This document shows, piece after piece, positions 19,263 through 28,967 of a stretch of 36,783 nt of DNA. The stretch is taken from the NCBI GenBank assembly GCA_028288085.1, contig JAQBOK010000097.1, positions 1-36,783 on the forward strand, read 5' to 3'. Position 1 is the first letter of the stretch; each line of letters begins with the position of its first letter. The position numbers and the translations under genes were made by a program. The stretch is from Mucilaginibacter sp. (GTDB lineage: Bacteria > Bacteroidota > Bacteroidia > Sphingobacteriales > Sphingobacteriaceae). A model generated the notes under the pieces. That model worked only from the letters and a program-made list of their open reading frames with translations, was not told the DNA's origin and ran no database searches.

Positions 19263-20492
19263 ATGCAAAAAGCAGCCTTTATCGAGAAGAAGTTTATTGT
19301 CAACTTTATTTTTGTAACCTCCTTGTTTTTAATGTGGGGAGTATTGCATTCCATGAGCGATGTGCTCAATAAGTACTTTCAGGGAGCATTAAATGTTTCA
19401 AAATCCCAGTCTGGACTTATTCAGCTATCAGTTTTCGGCGCTTACTTTGTTATGAGTATTCCAGCGGGCTACTTTCTAAAAAAGTTTGGTTATAAGCCAG
19501 GCGTGCTGTTGGGTTTGGCATTATTTGCCATCGGTACTTTTCTATTTGTACCTGCCGCAAATGCCGGGTCTTTCGGCTTTTTCAGGATCGCCTTATTTGT
19601 TATGGGCTGTGGAATGGCCACACTTGAAACAGTGGCACATCCGTTTGCAGCAGCCCTGGGCGACCAGAGAACCAGCGACCGCCGTATTAATTTTTCACAA
19701 TCATTTAACGCACTTGGAGCCACCGCCGGGCCATTGATCGCTTCCTGGTTTCTCCTTCGCGTAACTGCCGGAAGTTCAACAGACCTTACCTCTGTAAAAT
19801 ATCTGTACGTTAGTATTGGTGGTGTAATTACCTTGCTTATCGTGGCTTTTTTATTTCTTAAAGTACCGGTATTAAACGACCCGCATGTAGCTGTAGCCGA
19901 AATTGACCCGGAAGCGGTAAACGTAGCCGTGGCCCCCTCTAAAAAACTATACCAGCACAAACATTTTATATGGGCAGTTGTGGCCCAGTTTTTTAACGTG
20001 GCGGCACAAGCTGGCACATGGGCCTTTTTTATCAATTACGGACATGAGGTGATGGGCTTTAGCAACCTATCTGCTGGCAGATATATGAGTGTTTTTATGG
20101 CTATGATGATGCTCGGCCGCTTTACCGGAACTTATTTGATGAAGTTTATTGCGCCTAATAAATTACTTGCTTGCTTTGCGTTGGGCAGTGTTATTATGTG
20201 CCTGATAGTAGCGCAGGGCCTGGGATGGCCATCCTATATCGCTTTGATGATGATCAACTTTTTCTTCAGTATTATGTTTCCCACCATTTTTAGCCTGGGC
20301 TTAAAAAATCTGGGAAGCCACACCCAACAGGCATCCTCATTTATATCAATGGGGGTTGTTGGCGGGGCCTTTTTCCCACTGTTAATGGGACTGATAGCTA
20401 ATCATGATGTTGCCAAAGCATATTATTTGCCAATCATATGTTACGCTGTTATATTTTTATTCGGTTATAAATTATATAAGGTAAAATATTAA
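19263..20492 (+). CDS. MFS sugar transporter, FucP/GluP-like (FHS family)
   Basis: 12-TM pattern; FLMWGVLHSMSDVLNKYFQ and RRINFSQSFNALGATAGP motifs of the FHS sugar permeases. Confidence 0.92.
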   Translation: MQKAAFIEKKFIVNFIFVTSLFLMWGVLHSMSDVLNKYFQGALNVSKSQSGLIQLSVFGAYFVMSIPAGYFLKKFGYKPGVLLGLALFAIGTFLFVPAANAGSFGFFRIALFVMGCGMATLETVAHPFAAALGDQRTSDRRINFSQSFNALGATAGPLIASWFLLRVTAGSSTDLTSVKYLYVSIGGVITLLIVAFLFLKVPVLNDPHVAVAEIDPEAVNVAVAPSKKLYQHKHFIWAVVAQFFNVAAQAGTWAFFINYGHEVMGFSNLSAGRYMSVFMAMMMLGRFTGTYLMKFIAPNKLLACFALGSVIMCLIVAQGLGWPSYIALMMINFFFSIMFPTIFSLGLKNLGSHTQQASSFISMGVVGGAFFPLLMGLIANHDVAKAYYLPIICYAVIFLFGYKLYKVKY

Positions 20493-20568
20493 ACACAAAC
20501 CGTTCAACTTGCTGTTTACTTACTAACCATCCTAACGTATTTATACCTAAAAAACTTTTTTTAAATTA

Positions 20569-20628
20569 ATTTGCAAAACCGGTTTTATTGATTATTATTG
20601 CTAATAATTCATAAAACCGGTTTTGCAA
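20569..20628 (+). promoter_or_regulatory. Promoter with embedded operator plus a second inverted operator upstream of GH130
   Basis: ATTTGCAAAACCGGTTTTATTGATTATTATTGC (20569-20601) is the 17937 module with one mismatch. The arms TTGCAAAACCGGTTTTAT (20571-20588) and ATAAAACCGGTTTTGCAA (20611-20628) are perfect reverse complements. Confidence 0.8.
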
Positions 20629-20674
20629 TTAAAAGCCTGTTAAAACCAATTATCAAACCTAAAAATACACTTTA

Positions 20675-21838
20675 ATGAAGAGGGGACTCATTAAACTAAC
20701 TGGGGCTTTAGCCTGCCTTTTATTTTTCAATTTTTCAATTGCTCAAACAAAAGGGCAAAATATTCTTCCCAAATGGGCTTTTGGGGGATTTGTAAGGGCG
20801 CAAAATGTTAACCCTATCATTTCGCCGGATTCAACCGCGAAGTTTTTAGACCCTATGTCTAATAAACTGGTAGGATGGGAAGCGGATTATACATTTAACC
20901 CTGCCGCAACTGTTAAAGCTAGCAAAATAGTAGTCCTTTACAGATCTGAAGACAAAACCGGTGTTGAAATTGGAACCCGCACCTCACGAATAGGCTATGC
21001 CGAAAGTAATGACGGACTTGCTTTCAAAAGGAATACCAAGCCAGTGCTGTTTCCTGCAAATGATACCCAAAAAGAATTTGAATGGCCAGGTGGATGCGAA
21101 GACCCACGGGTTGCGGTAACAGAAAATGGAACTTATGTGATGTTTTATACCCAATGGAACCGTAAAGTTCCGCGTTTGGGTGTAGCTACTTCAAAGGACC
21201 TTATCACCTGGGTAAAGCACGGCCCTATTTTTAGAAAGGCCTTTAATGGGAAGTTTTTCAATATCCCGCATAAATCTGCTTCCATATTAACAAAATTAGA
21301 GGGCGACAAACAAGTTATTGCCAGGATAAAAGGGAAATATTGGATGTATTGGGGCGAATTGCACGTATTTGCAGCCACCTCTACAAACCTGGTAGACTGG
21401 AGCCCAGTGGTAGATGATAAAGGCGAACTAAAACAGTTAATATCACCCCGTAAAAACTACTTCGACAGCGACCTTACAGAGTGCGGGCCGCCTGCTATAA
21501 TAACTAATAAAGGGATCATCTTATTTTATAACGGGAAAAATCATCCCGGCAATGGCGGCGATAAACGTTTTAACGGTAATTCATACTGCGCCGGGCAAGT
21601 TTTATTCTCGCTTAATGATCCTACTAAAGCAATTGGACGGTTAGATGTCCCTTTTCTTCGTCCGATGGCGTCTTTTGAGAAAAGCGGACAATATGTAAAC
21701 GGAACTGTTTTTATTGAAGGATTGGTTTATTTTAAACAAAAATGGTTCCTCTATTATGGCTGTGCAGACTCGAGGGTTGGAGTAGCTGTTTTTGATCCGC
21801 ATACACCTGCACCGCCAGACCCAATACCACTTCTATAA
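20675..21838 (+). CDS. Secreted glycoside hydrolase family 130-like enzyme (beta-mannoside hydrolase or phosphorylase)
   Basis: Signal peptide MKRGLIKLTGALACLLFFNFSIAQ; WPGGCEDPRVAV, ECGPPAIITNKGIILFYNG and WFLYYGCADSRVGVA motifs typical of GH130 five-bladed propellers. Confidence 0.85.
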   Translation: MKRGLIKLTGALACLLFFNFSIAQTKGQNILPKWAFGGFVRAQNVNPIISPDSTAKFLDPMSNKLVGWEADYTFNPAATVKASKIVVLYRSEDKTGVEIGTRTSRIGYAESNDGLAFKRNTKPVLFPANDTQKEFEWPGGCEDPRVAVTENGTYVMFYTQWNRKVPRLGVATSKDLITWVKHGPIFRKAFNGKFFNIPHKSASILTKLEGDKQVIARIKGKYWMYWGELHVFAATSTNLVDWSPVVDDKGELKQLISPRKNYFDSDLTECGPPAIITNKGIILFYNGKNHPGNGGDKRFNGNSYCAGQVLFSLNDPTKAIGRLDVPFLRPMASFEKSGQYVNGTVFIEGLVYFKQKWFLYYGCADSRVGVAVFDPHTPAPPDPIPLL

Positions 21839-22125
21839 GCTTAACCTAATTGATTAAATGTAGTTTTTTTAAATAATCCATTGTTGATTAATGGGTTACC
21901 GGGGATTTTTTGGCCTTAAAATCAGAAGAATAAGGTCCTCTATTTTTATCAAATGCCTCGTTTTATCAAAAGTTAAATAGTTATTCCTCCAAGACTATCC
22001 TAAATAAACAATAATCAAAACCAATTAAACTAAGAGAAGAAAGGACAAATTATATGAAATAGTCTACTAAAAATAGCTTTCTAAGCTAATGGATTGCGAA
22101 AGCATTTCTTATTGGCTAAAGTTGA

Positions 22126-22143
22126 TTTAACCGACCGGTTAAA
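22126..22143. promoter_or_regulatory. Inverted repeat upstream of susC, possible regulator site
   Basis: TTTAACCG-AC-CGGTTAAA, perfect 8-bp arms with a 2-nt spacer, 44 nt before the susC start. Confidence 0.5.
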
Positions 22144-22186
22144 GTCACAGGATTATTTAATCATTAACCTTAATTAACAAAAGTTC

Positions 22187-25100
22187 ATGAAAAAAACTTA
22201 CAGTTATTTCATTATCAGTCGATATGAAAAAGGAACTCCTTTAAGCGCGAAATTTGCTTTTGCTTTGCTTCTGGCAGCATTAGTTCAATTAACCGCGTAC
22301 GGAGCTCCTGCAAATGGACACAACCTGTTGCAGAGCAGCAAAGGCCTGTCCCTAAATATTCTTCCTTCAAAATTATCAGCAACAAAAGCTGACTTAAGTG
22401 ATATAAAAGTAACAGGGAAGATCTCAGACGCCAGTGGCGAAACCCTTATTGGTGCTACTATTGGTATTAAAAATGGCAAAAACCTGGCCGTTACCGATTT
22501 GAACGGTAATTTTAGTGTAACAGTGCCTGACAATGCTATACTTACTATCTCTTATATCGGTTATCAGACCCAAGAGGTTGCGGTAGCAGGCAGAACACAA
22601 ATTGACATCATACTAAAGGAGACCTCCGGCAATTTAAATGAGATTGTGGTTGTAGGTTATACTACTCAAAGAAAGAAAGATCTTACAGGTGCGGTTTCGT
22701 TAGTTAGCAGTAAGGATATCAATGGCTTGCCAGTGGGTGGTGTTGACCAAATATTACAGGGTAAGGCTGCGGGCGTAGCTGTTACACAGAACACAGGCGC
22801 TCCGGGCGATGGAATAAATATCCGTATTCGTGGTGTAGGTACCATAAATAATAATGATCCGCTTTATATAGTAGATGGCGTGCCAACACAAACTGGTATT
22901 AATGAGATATCGCCTAATGATATCGAAAGTATCAATATCCTAAAAGATGCTGCATCAGCTTCTATTTATGGGGCAAGAGCATCAAACGGGGTGGTTATAG
23001 TAACTACCAAAAGAGGAAGTTCGGGCAAAGCCAAACTAAGCGTTAGCGCTTATACCGGCGTGCAAACCGCTCAGCATTTAATTAAAATGGCTGATAACGC
23101 TCAATATGTGAGCGCGTTTAATACTGCAGCCAAAAATGATAGCAGGTCAATGATCTCCGATAGCCTTGCCAGAACACTATCTGACGTAAATTGGTTGAAA
23201 CAGATCCTTAAGCCGGCTCCTGTAAGCAATGCTTCTTTATCCATCAGCGGTAGCAATGAAAATTCACAATACATTATTGCGGCTAATTATTTCACCCAGG
23301 ATGGATTGATCAAAAATTCTTCTTTCAATAGGTTTAACTTGCGTACCGCAATAAGCAGTACTATATCAAAGTATCTTAAATTGGGTACTAATGTTAATCT
23401 TAGTTATTCAAAAACCAGGATAGTAGGTACGTCTGGTGATGGCTACAGCGGGGCCGAGGCCAGCATTGTGCGCTATGCATTATTCCGCACACCGGGAACA
23501 CCGGTTTATAACGCTAACGGGCAATTTGTAGATCTGCCAAAACAGGACAAGAGCGTAAATGGCAATTTTTTAGGCGATGGCGTAAACCCGGTTGCACTGG
23601 CAGATGCAAGCAATGATAACAATTATAATTATTCCATATTGGGCGATGCCTACGCAGAACTGGATCCAATTAAGGGTCTAAAAATAAAATCGGATATTGG
23701 TTTAAACCTGATACAAACCGATTACAAGCAATTTTTTGAGACTTTCGGGATCGATCGCTCCTTTAACTCTCCCAATTCGCTTGCCCAATCACACAACAAT
23801 AATTTAAATTATAACTGGACCAATACCGCTACTTACGATCTTACACTTGGAAAAAATGTGTTAAACTTTTTAGCAGGTTCAGAACTTATTAAGCAGGATC
23901 AACAAGGGATCTCGGCATCACGAACAACGTTTATTAATCAACAACCCAATTTTCAATACCTTGACAATGGATCATTAGCCAAGGTTCAAAATGGAGGCGG
24001 GGAGTCACATATGGCTTTATCATCCTTATTTGGCAGTATACATTATCAATACAATAATAAATACCTTGCCAGTGTGAGCTATCGCAGGGATGGATCTTCT
24101 CAGTTAGATCCCTCAAATCAATACCAGAGCTTTACCTCCGGGTCATTAGGATGGAGGATTGACCAGGAAGATTTCATGAAGGATATTAAACCCATTTCTA
24201 CCCTTAAGCTACGCGCAAGTGTTGGTCAGTTGGGAAATTCACAAATAGGTACTTATCCCTATACCTCAACTTTTAGCAGTGGTTTTTATTATCCTTTTGG
24301 AGGCGTAACAAACCAAGGGTATAGTATAACAACTAAAGGTAACCCCAATATACGCTGGGAATCAAGCACGCAGGAAGATGCAGGCTTAGATATTGGGTTT
24401 CTTGACAACGCTTTATTGTTAAGTGCCGATTACTATATCAAAAAAACATCAAATATGCTCTTGTTCCTGCCTTTACCAAGCAGTGCTGGTAACGGCGGTA
24501 ATCCTGCGGTAAACGCCGGCAATGTAACCAACAGCGGTCTTGAGCTTGAATTAACCTATAAAAAAGCGCTAAGTACCAACTGGAGCTATAGTGTGAGTGG
24601 CAATTTCGCTACTGTTAATAATAAGGTAACCTCTCTTGCAGGCGGCACGCCTATACCAGACGGACGTATTGATAATAACTATTTTGCTACCAAAACAGAC
24701 GTGGGCCACCCTATTGGTTCGTTTTACCTGTTACAGCAGGAAGGTATTTTTCAAAATGCGCAGCAGGTATTTACCCATGCCTACCAGGGACCAGGCATCA
24801 GGCCGGGTGACGTAATGTATAAAGACGTGAATGGTGACGGCGTTATTGATGATAAGGACAAAACTTTTGTAGGTAGTCCGATACCTAAATTCACTTATGG
24901 ATTAACCGCAGATGTGGCTTATAAGAACTTTGATCTGAATGTGTTTTTCCAGGGTGTTTATGGTAATAAAATATACAACCAGGTGCTTACGGATATTGAA
25001 GGCTTTTATCGTCCTTTTAATATTACAGAACGCATTGCCACTCAAAGCTGGACTGGTCCTGGATCAACTAATACTTTCCCACTTTTATCATGGACGGATG

Positions 25101-25396
25101 GAAGCAACAACAAGATGCCATCTACCCGTTTTCTGGAAAGCGGATCGTATTTAAAACTTAAAAATGTGCAACTCGGATACAAACTTGGTAAAGATGCTTT
25201 AACAAGCCTTGGCATATCGTCTGTACGCGTATATGTAAGCGGTCAAAATCTTTTAACCTTTACCAAATACACCGGCCTTGATCCTGAACAGTACAATAAC
25301 AGTAACAATGGCAATGCCGTAACAGCTGTTGGTATTGACTGGGGAACTTATCCATCAGCACGTACCATAACAGTTGGTGTTAACGCTAATTTCTAA
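22187..25396 (+). CDS. SusC/RagA-type TonB-dependent outer-membrane receptor
   Basis: Carboxypeptidase-like domain (VTGKISDASGETLIGATIGIKNG), NEIVVVGYTTQRKKDLTGAVS, plug DPLYIVDGVP...INILKDAASASIYGARASNGVVIVTTKRG. Confidence 0.97.
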   Translation: MKKTYSYFIISRYEKGTPLSAKFAFALLLAALVQLTAYGAPANGHNLLQSSKGLSLNILPSKLSATKADLSDIKVTGKISDASGETLIGATIGIKNGKNLAVTDLNGNFSVTVPDNAILTISYIGYQTQEVAVAGRTQIDIILKETSGNLNEIVVVGYTTQRKKDLTGAVSLVSSKDINGLPVGGVDQILQGKAAGVAVTQNTGAPGDGINIRIRGVGTINNNDPLYIVDGVPTQTGINEISPNDIESINILKDAASASIYGARASNGVVIVTTKRGSSGKAKLSVSAYTGVQTAQHLIKMADNAQYVSAFNTAAKNDSRSMISDSLARTLSDVNWLKQILKPAPVSNASLSISGSNENSQYIIAANYFTQDGLIKNSSFNRFNLRTAISSTISKYLKLGTNVNLSYSKTRIVGTSGDGYSGAEASIVRYALFRTPGTPVYNANGQFVDLPKQDKSVNGNFLGDGVNPVALADASNDNNYNYSILGDAYAELDPIKGLKIKSDIGLNLIQTDYKQFFETFGIDRSFNSPNSLAQSHNNNLNYNWTNTATYDLTLGKNVLNFLAGSELIKQDQQGISASRTTFINQQPNFQYLDNGSLAKVQNGGGESHMALSSLFGSIHYQYNNKYLASVSYRRDGSSQLDPSNQYQSFTSGSLGWRIDQEDFMKDIKPISTLKLRASVGQLGNSQIGTYPYTSTFSSGFYYPFGGVTNQGYSITTKGNPNIRWESSTQEDAGLDIGFLDNALLLSADYYIKKTSNMLLFLPLPSSAGNGGNPAVNAGNVTNSGLELELTYKKALSTNWSYSVSGNFATVNNKVTSLAGGTPIPDGRIDNNYFATKTDVGHPIGSFYLLQQEGIFQNAQQVFTHAYQGPGIRPGDVMYKDVNGDGVIDDKDKTFVGSPIPKFTYGLTADVAYKNFDLNVFFQGVYGNKIYNQVLTDIEGFYRPFNITERIATQSWTGPGSTNTFPLLSWTDGSNNKMPSTRFLESGSYLKLKNVQLGYKLGKDALTSLGISSVRVYVSGQNLLTFTKYTGLDPEQYNNSNNGNAVTAVGIDWGTYPSARTITVGVNANF

Positions 25397-25414
25397 CCTA
25401 AAAAAAATATAGAG

Positions 25415-26920
25415 ATGAAAGCAAAATATATATACATCTATTTAAGTGCATCCTTGCTATTGATAGCAAGCGGGTGCAAAAAGTTCCTTGAACAGCCGGT
25501 TCTGGCCCAGTACCAGGGTGATAATTTTTTCACTAATGATGCCAACGCAGTGCTGGGGGTAAACGCGGCCTATACGCCCCTTACCTTTACAGACGCCTCC
25601 TCAAATACAATATGGGTTTTAGGCGATTTAGCCTCCGACGACGCGATAAAAGGAAGCAGCGACGGCGATCAGAGTGATTTTTTGAGCATTCAAAACTTCA
25701 ATATCAATCCAGCTAACGCAGCAGTTGAGGGCCTTTGGAAGAGATACTATGATGGTATTTTTAAATGTAATGTAGTTACTGATGGGTTACCCGCAAGTAA
25801 TAAGACTGTTTCTGACGCGGTTAAAAATGATGTGGTTGGACAAGCGGAGTTTTTGCGTGCCTACTACTATTTTAATTTAACCGTAGCTTATGGCGATATA
25901 CCATTGCATTTAAAAGTGGAAACACCCCAGGAACTGCAAAGCCCTGCTTTGCCGCAGGTGCAAATTTATGCACAGATAGAAAAGGATTGCACAGCAGCTA
26001 TTGCTACCTTACCAACAACCCGAACCGGCAATGATATAGGTCGTGCTACTAAGGGCGCTGCTTTGGCACTTTTGGCTAAAACCTATTTGTTTGAACAAAA
26101 ATGGGCACTCGCAGCCTCAACCGCACAAGCTGTTGACGCGTTGGGCGTTTACAGTTTATTACCTTCTTTTGCCGATAACTTTAGGGCAGCTACTAAAAAT
26201 AATGCTGAAGGGGTGTTTTCCGTCCTGCATACTTCGGGTTTGGTCCCTTTCCAGGGGAATAATTTAAATGCCTGGTTCGCGCCGCGTTCCCTAAATGGCT
26301 ATGGCTTTTATTTGCCAACACAAAGCCTTGTTGATAATTTTGAAACCGCACCGGATGGCACTGTTGACCCGCGCCTGGATTATACAGTTGGCAGGGCAGG
26401 ACAGCCTTACTTCGATAGCCCATTTGATCCCAGCTGGACAAGTACCGGTTATGTAAGTAAAAAACATACCCAACCTATTTCAGAAATCCCCATCAATATC
26501 AGGGGCGATGGTAATTTAAATTACCAGGCCATCAGGTTTGCTGAAGTTTTATTGATCGAAGCAGAAGCTTTAAACGAATCAGGAAATGGTAGCGGAGCCC
26601 TGGTGCCGCTTAACAAGGTTAGAAAACGTGCTCGTGAAAGCTATTTGAATGATGCTTCGCTGCCAGGATTTGGTACCGTACCCGCAGGTTTGTTGCCTGA
26701 TATTACAATTACCGATCAGTCTCAGCTTCGCGACATTATTCGCAAGGAAAGACGCTCTGAATTGGCCCTTGAATTCCATCGCTTTTTTGACATTATACGT
26801 TATGGATCAGCTTACGCCAATAGTGCGCTAAAAAATAAACCTAACTTTAGTTTTGCAACAAATCAGTTTTTCCCAATACCGGAAAGTGAAAGAGAAACTA
26901 ATTTTAAATTAGGTAAGTAA
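25415..26920 (+). CDS. SusD/RagB-type outer-membrane lipoprotein
   Basis: Lipobox IASGCKKFLEQP; AEFLRAYYYFNLTVAYGDIPL; IRKERRSELALEFHRFFDIIRYG. Confidence 0.97.
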   Translation: MKAKYIYIYLSASLLLIASGCKKFLEQPVLAQYQGDNFFTNDANAVLGVNAAYTPLTFTDASSNTIWVLGDLASDDAIKGSSDGDQSDFLSIQNFNINPANAAVEGLWKRYYDGIFKCNVVTDGLPASNKTVSDAVKNDVVGQAEFLRAYYYFNLTVAYGDIPLHLKVETPQELQSPALPQVQIYAQIEKDCTAAIATLPTTRTGNDIGRATKGAALALLAKTYLFEQKWALAASTAQAVDALGVYSLLPSFADNFRAATKNNAEGVFSVLHTSGLVPFQGNNLNAWFAPRSLNGYGFYLPTQSLVDNFETAPDGTVDPRLDYTVGRAGQPYFDSPFDPSWTSTGYVSKKHTQPISEIPINIRGDGNLNYQAIRFAEVLLIEAEALNESGNGSGALVPLNKVRKRARESYLNDASLPGFGTVPAGLLPDITITDQSQLRDIIRKERRSELALEFHRFFDIIRYGSAYANSALKNKPNFSFATNQFFPIPESERETNFKLGK

Positions 26921-26944
26921 TTATGAAATTTTAAATTTTTAACA

Positions 26945-28000
26945 ATGAGAAAGATCAAAAATTCTATTGCAACGATCATTATATTGATCGTTGCGATAAC
27001 CTTAATGCAATCGTGCAAAAAAAATAGCGACAAGGTTGATTACACTTCCGATAAATCAAAACTTAGCTCAGAAATCGATTCATTAACAACTGTTTACAGC
27101 GCAGCTGTTGAGGGGAAACAAGCAGGGGACTACTCACCGGGAGCAAAGGAGGCACTTCAAACAGCTCTTACTTTGGCCGCAAGCGTTAAAACCGGCTCGT
27201 TTACTCAACAACAGGTTAACAACGCATCGGCAAACCTAATCCGTGCCGGCGTACAATTTAGTGTCAATTTGGTACAACAAATTTCGGCCGCGAACCTGGT
27301 TGCTTCATGGACTTTTAATGGAAACGCAAAAGACGTATCCGGCAACGGTAACGATGGCACATTAAAAACAGGCTGGGTAGGCCCTTATGGAGTTGCCCCT
27401 GTTGATGGTGCTACTTTACCGGTTTTGGTTGCTGACCGTTATGGGGTTGCCAATAGTGCCTACGATTTTAACAATGGCGCTTATATTGAAGTGCCTTATC
27501 AGCCGACGTTGCGCCCCAGCAGTTTTACTATCTGCGCCTGGATCAAACCACATGCAGCAAGTAATGGAAATTATATCTTTTCATTAGACCGCTGGAATGG
27601 ATGGAAATTTCAATTACAGGGAGGCAACTTACCTTTCCTTACCGTGATGACCAGCACGGGTGACCATGATCAGGATGATGGTGGGCCATCTGTTCAATTG
27701 GAGAAATGGACACAGGTTGTAGCGAGTTTTACAAACGGCACTGAGAAATTTTACATTAACGGCGCTCTGAAAAAAACTGCTAATGTAACCGGAGATCCTA
27801 CAACTTTAGTTTCGCCACCACCCATAGCTATCGGTAACGAACTACCTAAGTCGGCTTATACTTTAGCGGATCCAAATGGCCCTAACGCATACTATGGTGG
27901 CAATTTCTTTATAGGATCCATTGACGACATTCACCTTTACAATAAGGTTTTAAGCGACAATGAAGTTAAATCGTTATATACCATGGAAGATCCAAACTAA
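26945..28000 (+). CDS. LamG (concanavalin A-like) domain lipoprotein, probable surface glycan-binding protein
   Basis: Lipobox LMQSCKKNSDK; FIVAR-like helical segment; LVASWTFNGNAKDVSGNGNDGTLK...FTICAWIKPHA...GSIDDIHLYNKVLSDNEVKSLY. Confidence 0.88.
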   Translation: MRKIKNSIATIIILIVAITLMQSCKKNSDKVDYTSDKSKLSSEIDSLTTVYSAAVEGKQAGDYSPGAKEALQTALTLAASVKTGSFTQQQVNNASANLIRAGVQFSVNLVQQISAANLVASWTFNGNAKDVSGNGNDGTLKTGWVGPYGVAPVDGATLPVLVADRYGVANSAYDFNNGAYIEVPYQPTLRPSSFTICAWIKPHAASNGNYIFSLDRWNGWKFQLQGGNLPFLTVMTSTGDHDQDDGGPSVQLEKWTQVVASFTNGTEKFYINGALKKTANVTGDPTTLVSPPPIAIGNELPKSAYTLADPNGPNAYYGGNFFIGSIDDIHLYNKVLSDNEVKSLYTMEDPN

Positions 28001-28078
28001 CATTTGGTGGAATTATATAAAGATAATTGATGACGATTGAGATTTAGTTGATTAATTGATTCAGAATTCAGTTGAGAG

Positions 28079-28104
28079 AGCACCCGTAAATGGGTGCTTT
28101 TTTT
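28079..28104 (+). terminator. Intrinsic terminator of the glycan-utilisation locus
   Basis: AGCACCC-GTAAAT-GGGTGCT followed by TTTTTTT. Confidence 0.88.
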
Positions 28105-28184
28105 GTTAAATAAATTGTCCCAAGTTCAGTTTTCGCCCGTGTCTGACGTGATAGACAAACCGGAATGCAGAATAACACCGGACA

Positions 28185-28967
28185 TTATATTTCTTTGATG
28201 TCAGCCTCGTGTATCCAGCCTTCATTACCGTTAGCCAGTTGAACTTTTATCCAGCCATTGTTATTATCCAGAATATTTACTTTGGTGCCATCATGCAATA
28301 CAAATAACGTAGCTGCCTGCTCGCCTGGCCCACTTCTTACATTGACAGAACCGGTGAAAATAATGGCCTGGTGATGATCATTAAAATAATGCACCTGCCT
28401 GTTTGATATAAAAACAAATAACAATCCTGAAAAAAGCATAAGTATGCCTATATAGAAAGATGCTTTTTTAAGAGAACTAACATTGGTAAAAAGATAAAGC
28501 ACAAGTAACCCAAACCCTGCTATAAAAGATAGAACGCTTAATATGGAAAGTGTACCTATAGAAAAGAACAGGATAATGCTGCGCCACCACTGGCTAACAA
28601 AAAACTCCGGCTCGGGCTCTACCTTATCGGTAGTTTTTGAATTGGCGAAGTAAATGTTAAAGTTAATATCCTCATCGCCGGGTGCAAGTTTGTGGGCTTT
28701 TTCATAGTATAGCAATGCTGAAGGTATATCTCCCAGCTTGAAATAAGCATTGCCCAAATTAAAATAAACCGCTTCTGCCGGGCGGCCACCGTCTAATATT
28801 TGCTGGTATGATTTTATTGCCTCCTGGTATTGGGCTTTTCTATACTGTTCGTTCGCTTTTTTGTAAAGTGTGTTATAATCACTACTCCATGAAAACAAAG
28901 GAAAAGAAAGCAGCAAAAGCAGGCATATTCCGTGCCTGGTGAGGTTATAACTTGTCTTCAATTTCAT
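28185..28967 (-). CDS. batE: BatE: TPR plus SH3-like domain membrane protein
   Basis: Signal peptide MKLKTSYNLTRHGICLLLLLSFPLFSWS; TPR repeats; two TM helices; C-terminal SH3 (GSVNVRSGPGEQAATLFVLHDGTKV). Last gene of the Bat operon; start at 28967 preferred over 29042. Confidence 0.88.
   Translation of the reverse strand: MKLKTSYNLTRHGICLLLLLSFPLFSWSSDYNTLYKKANEQYRKAQYQEAIKSYQQILDGGRPAEAVYFNLGNAYFKLGDIPSALLYYEKAHKLAPGDEDINFNIYFANSKTTDKVEPEPEFFVSQWWRSIILFFSIGTLSILSVLSFIAGFGLLVLYLFTNVSSLKKASFYIGILMLFSGLLFVFISNRQVHYFNDHHQAIIFTGSVNVRSGPGEQAATLFVLHDGTKVNILDNNNGWIKVQLANGNEGWIHEADIKEI

Noticed and set aside
19490-20035. 181-aa minus-strand ORF opposite the MFS transporter
   Set aside because: Antisense shadow of the MFS gene, with no family motifs.
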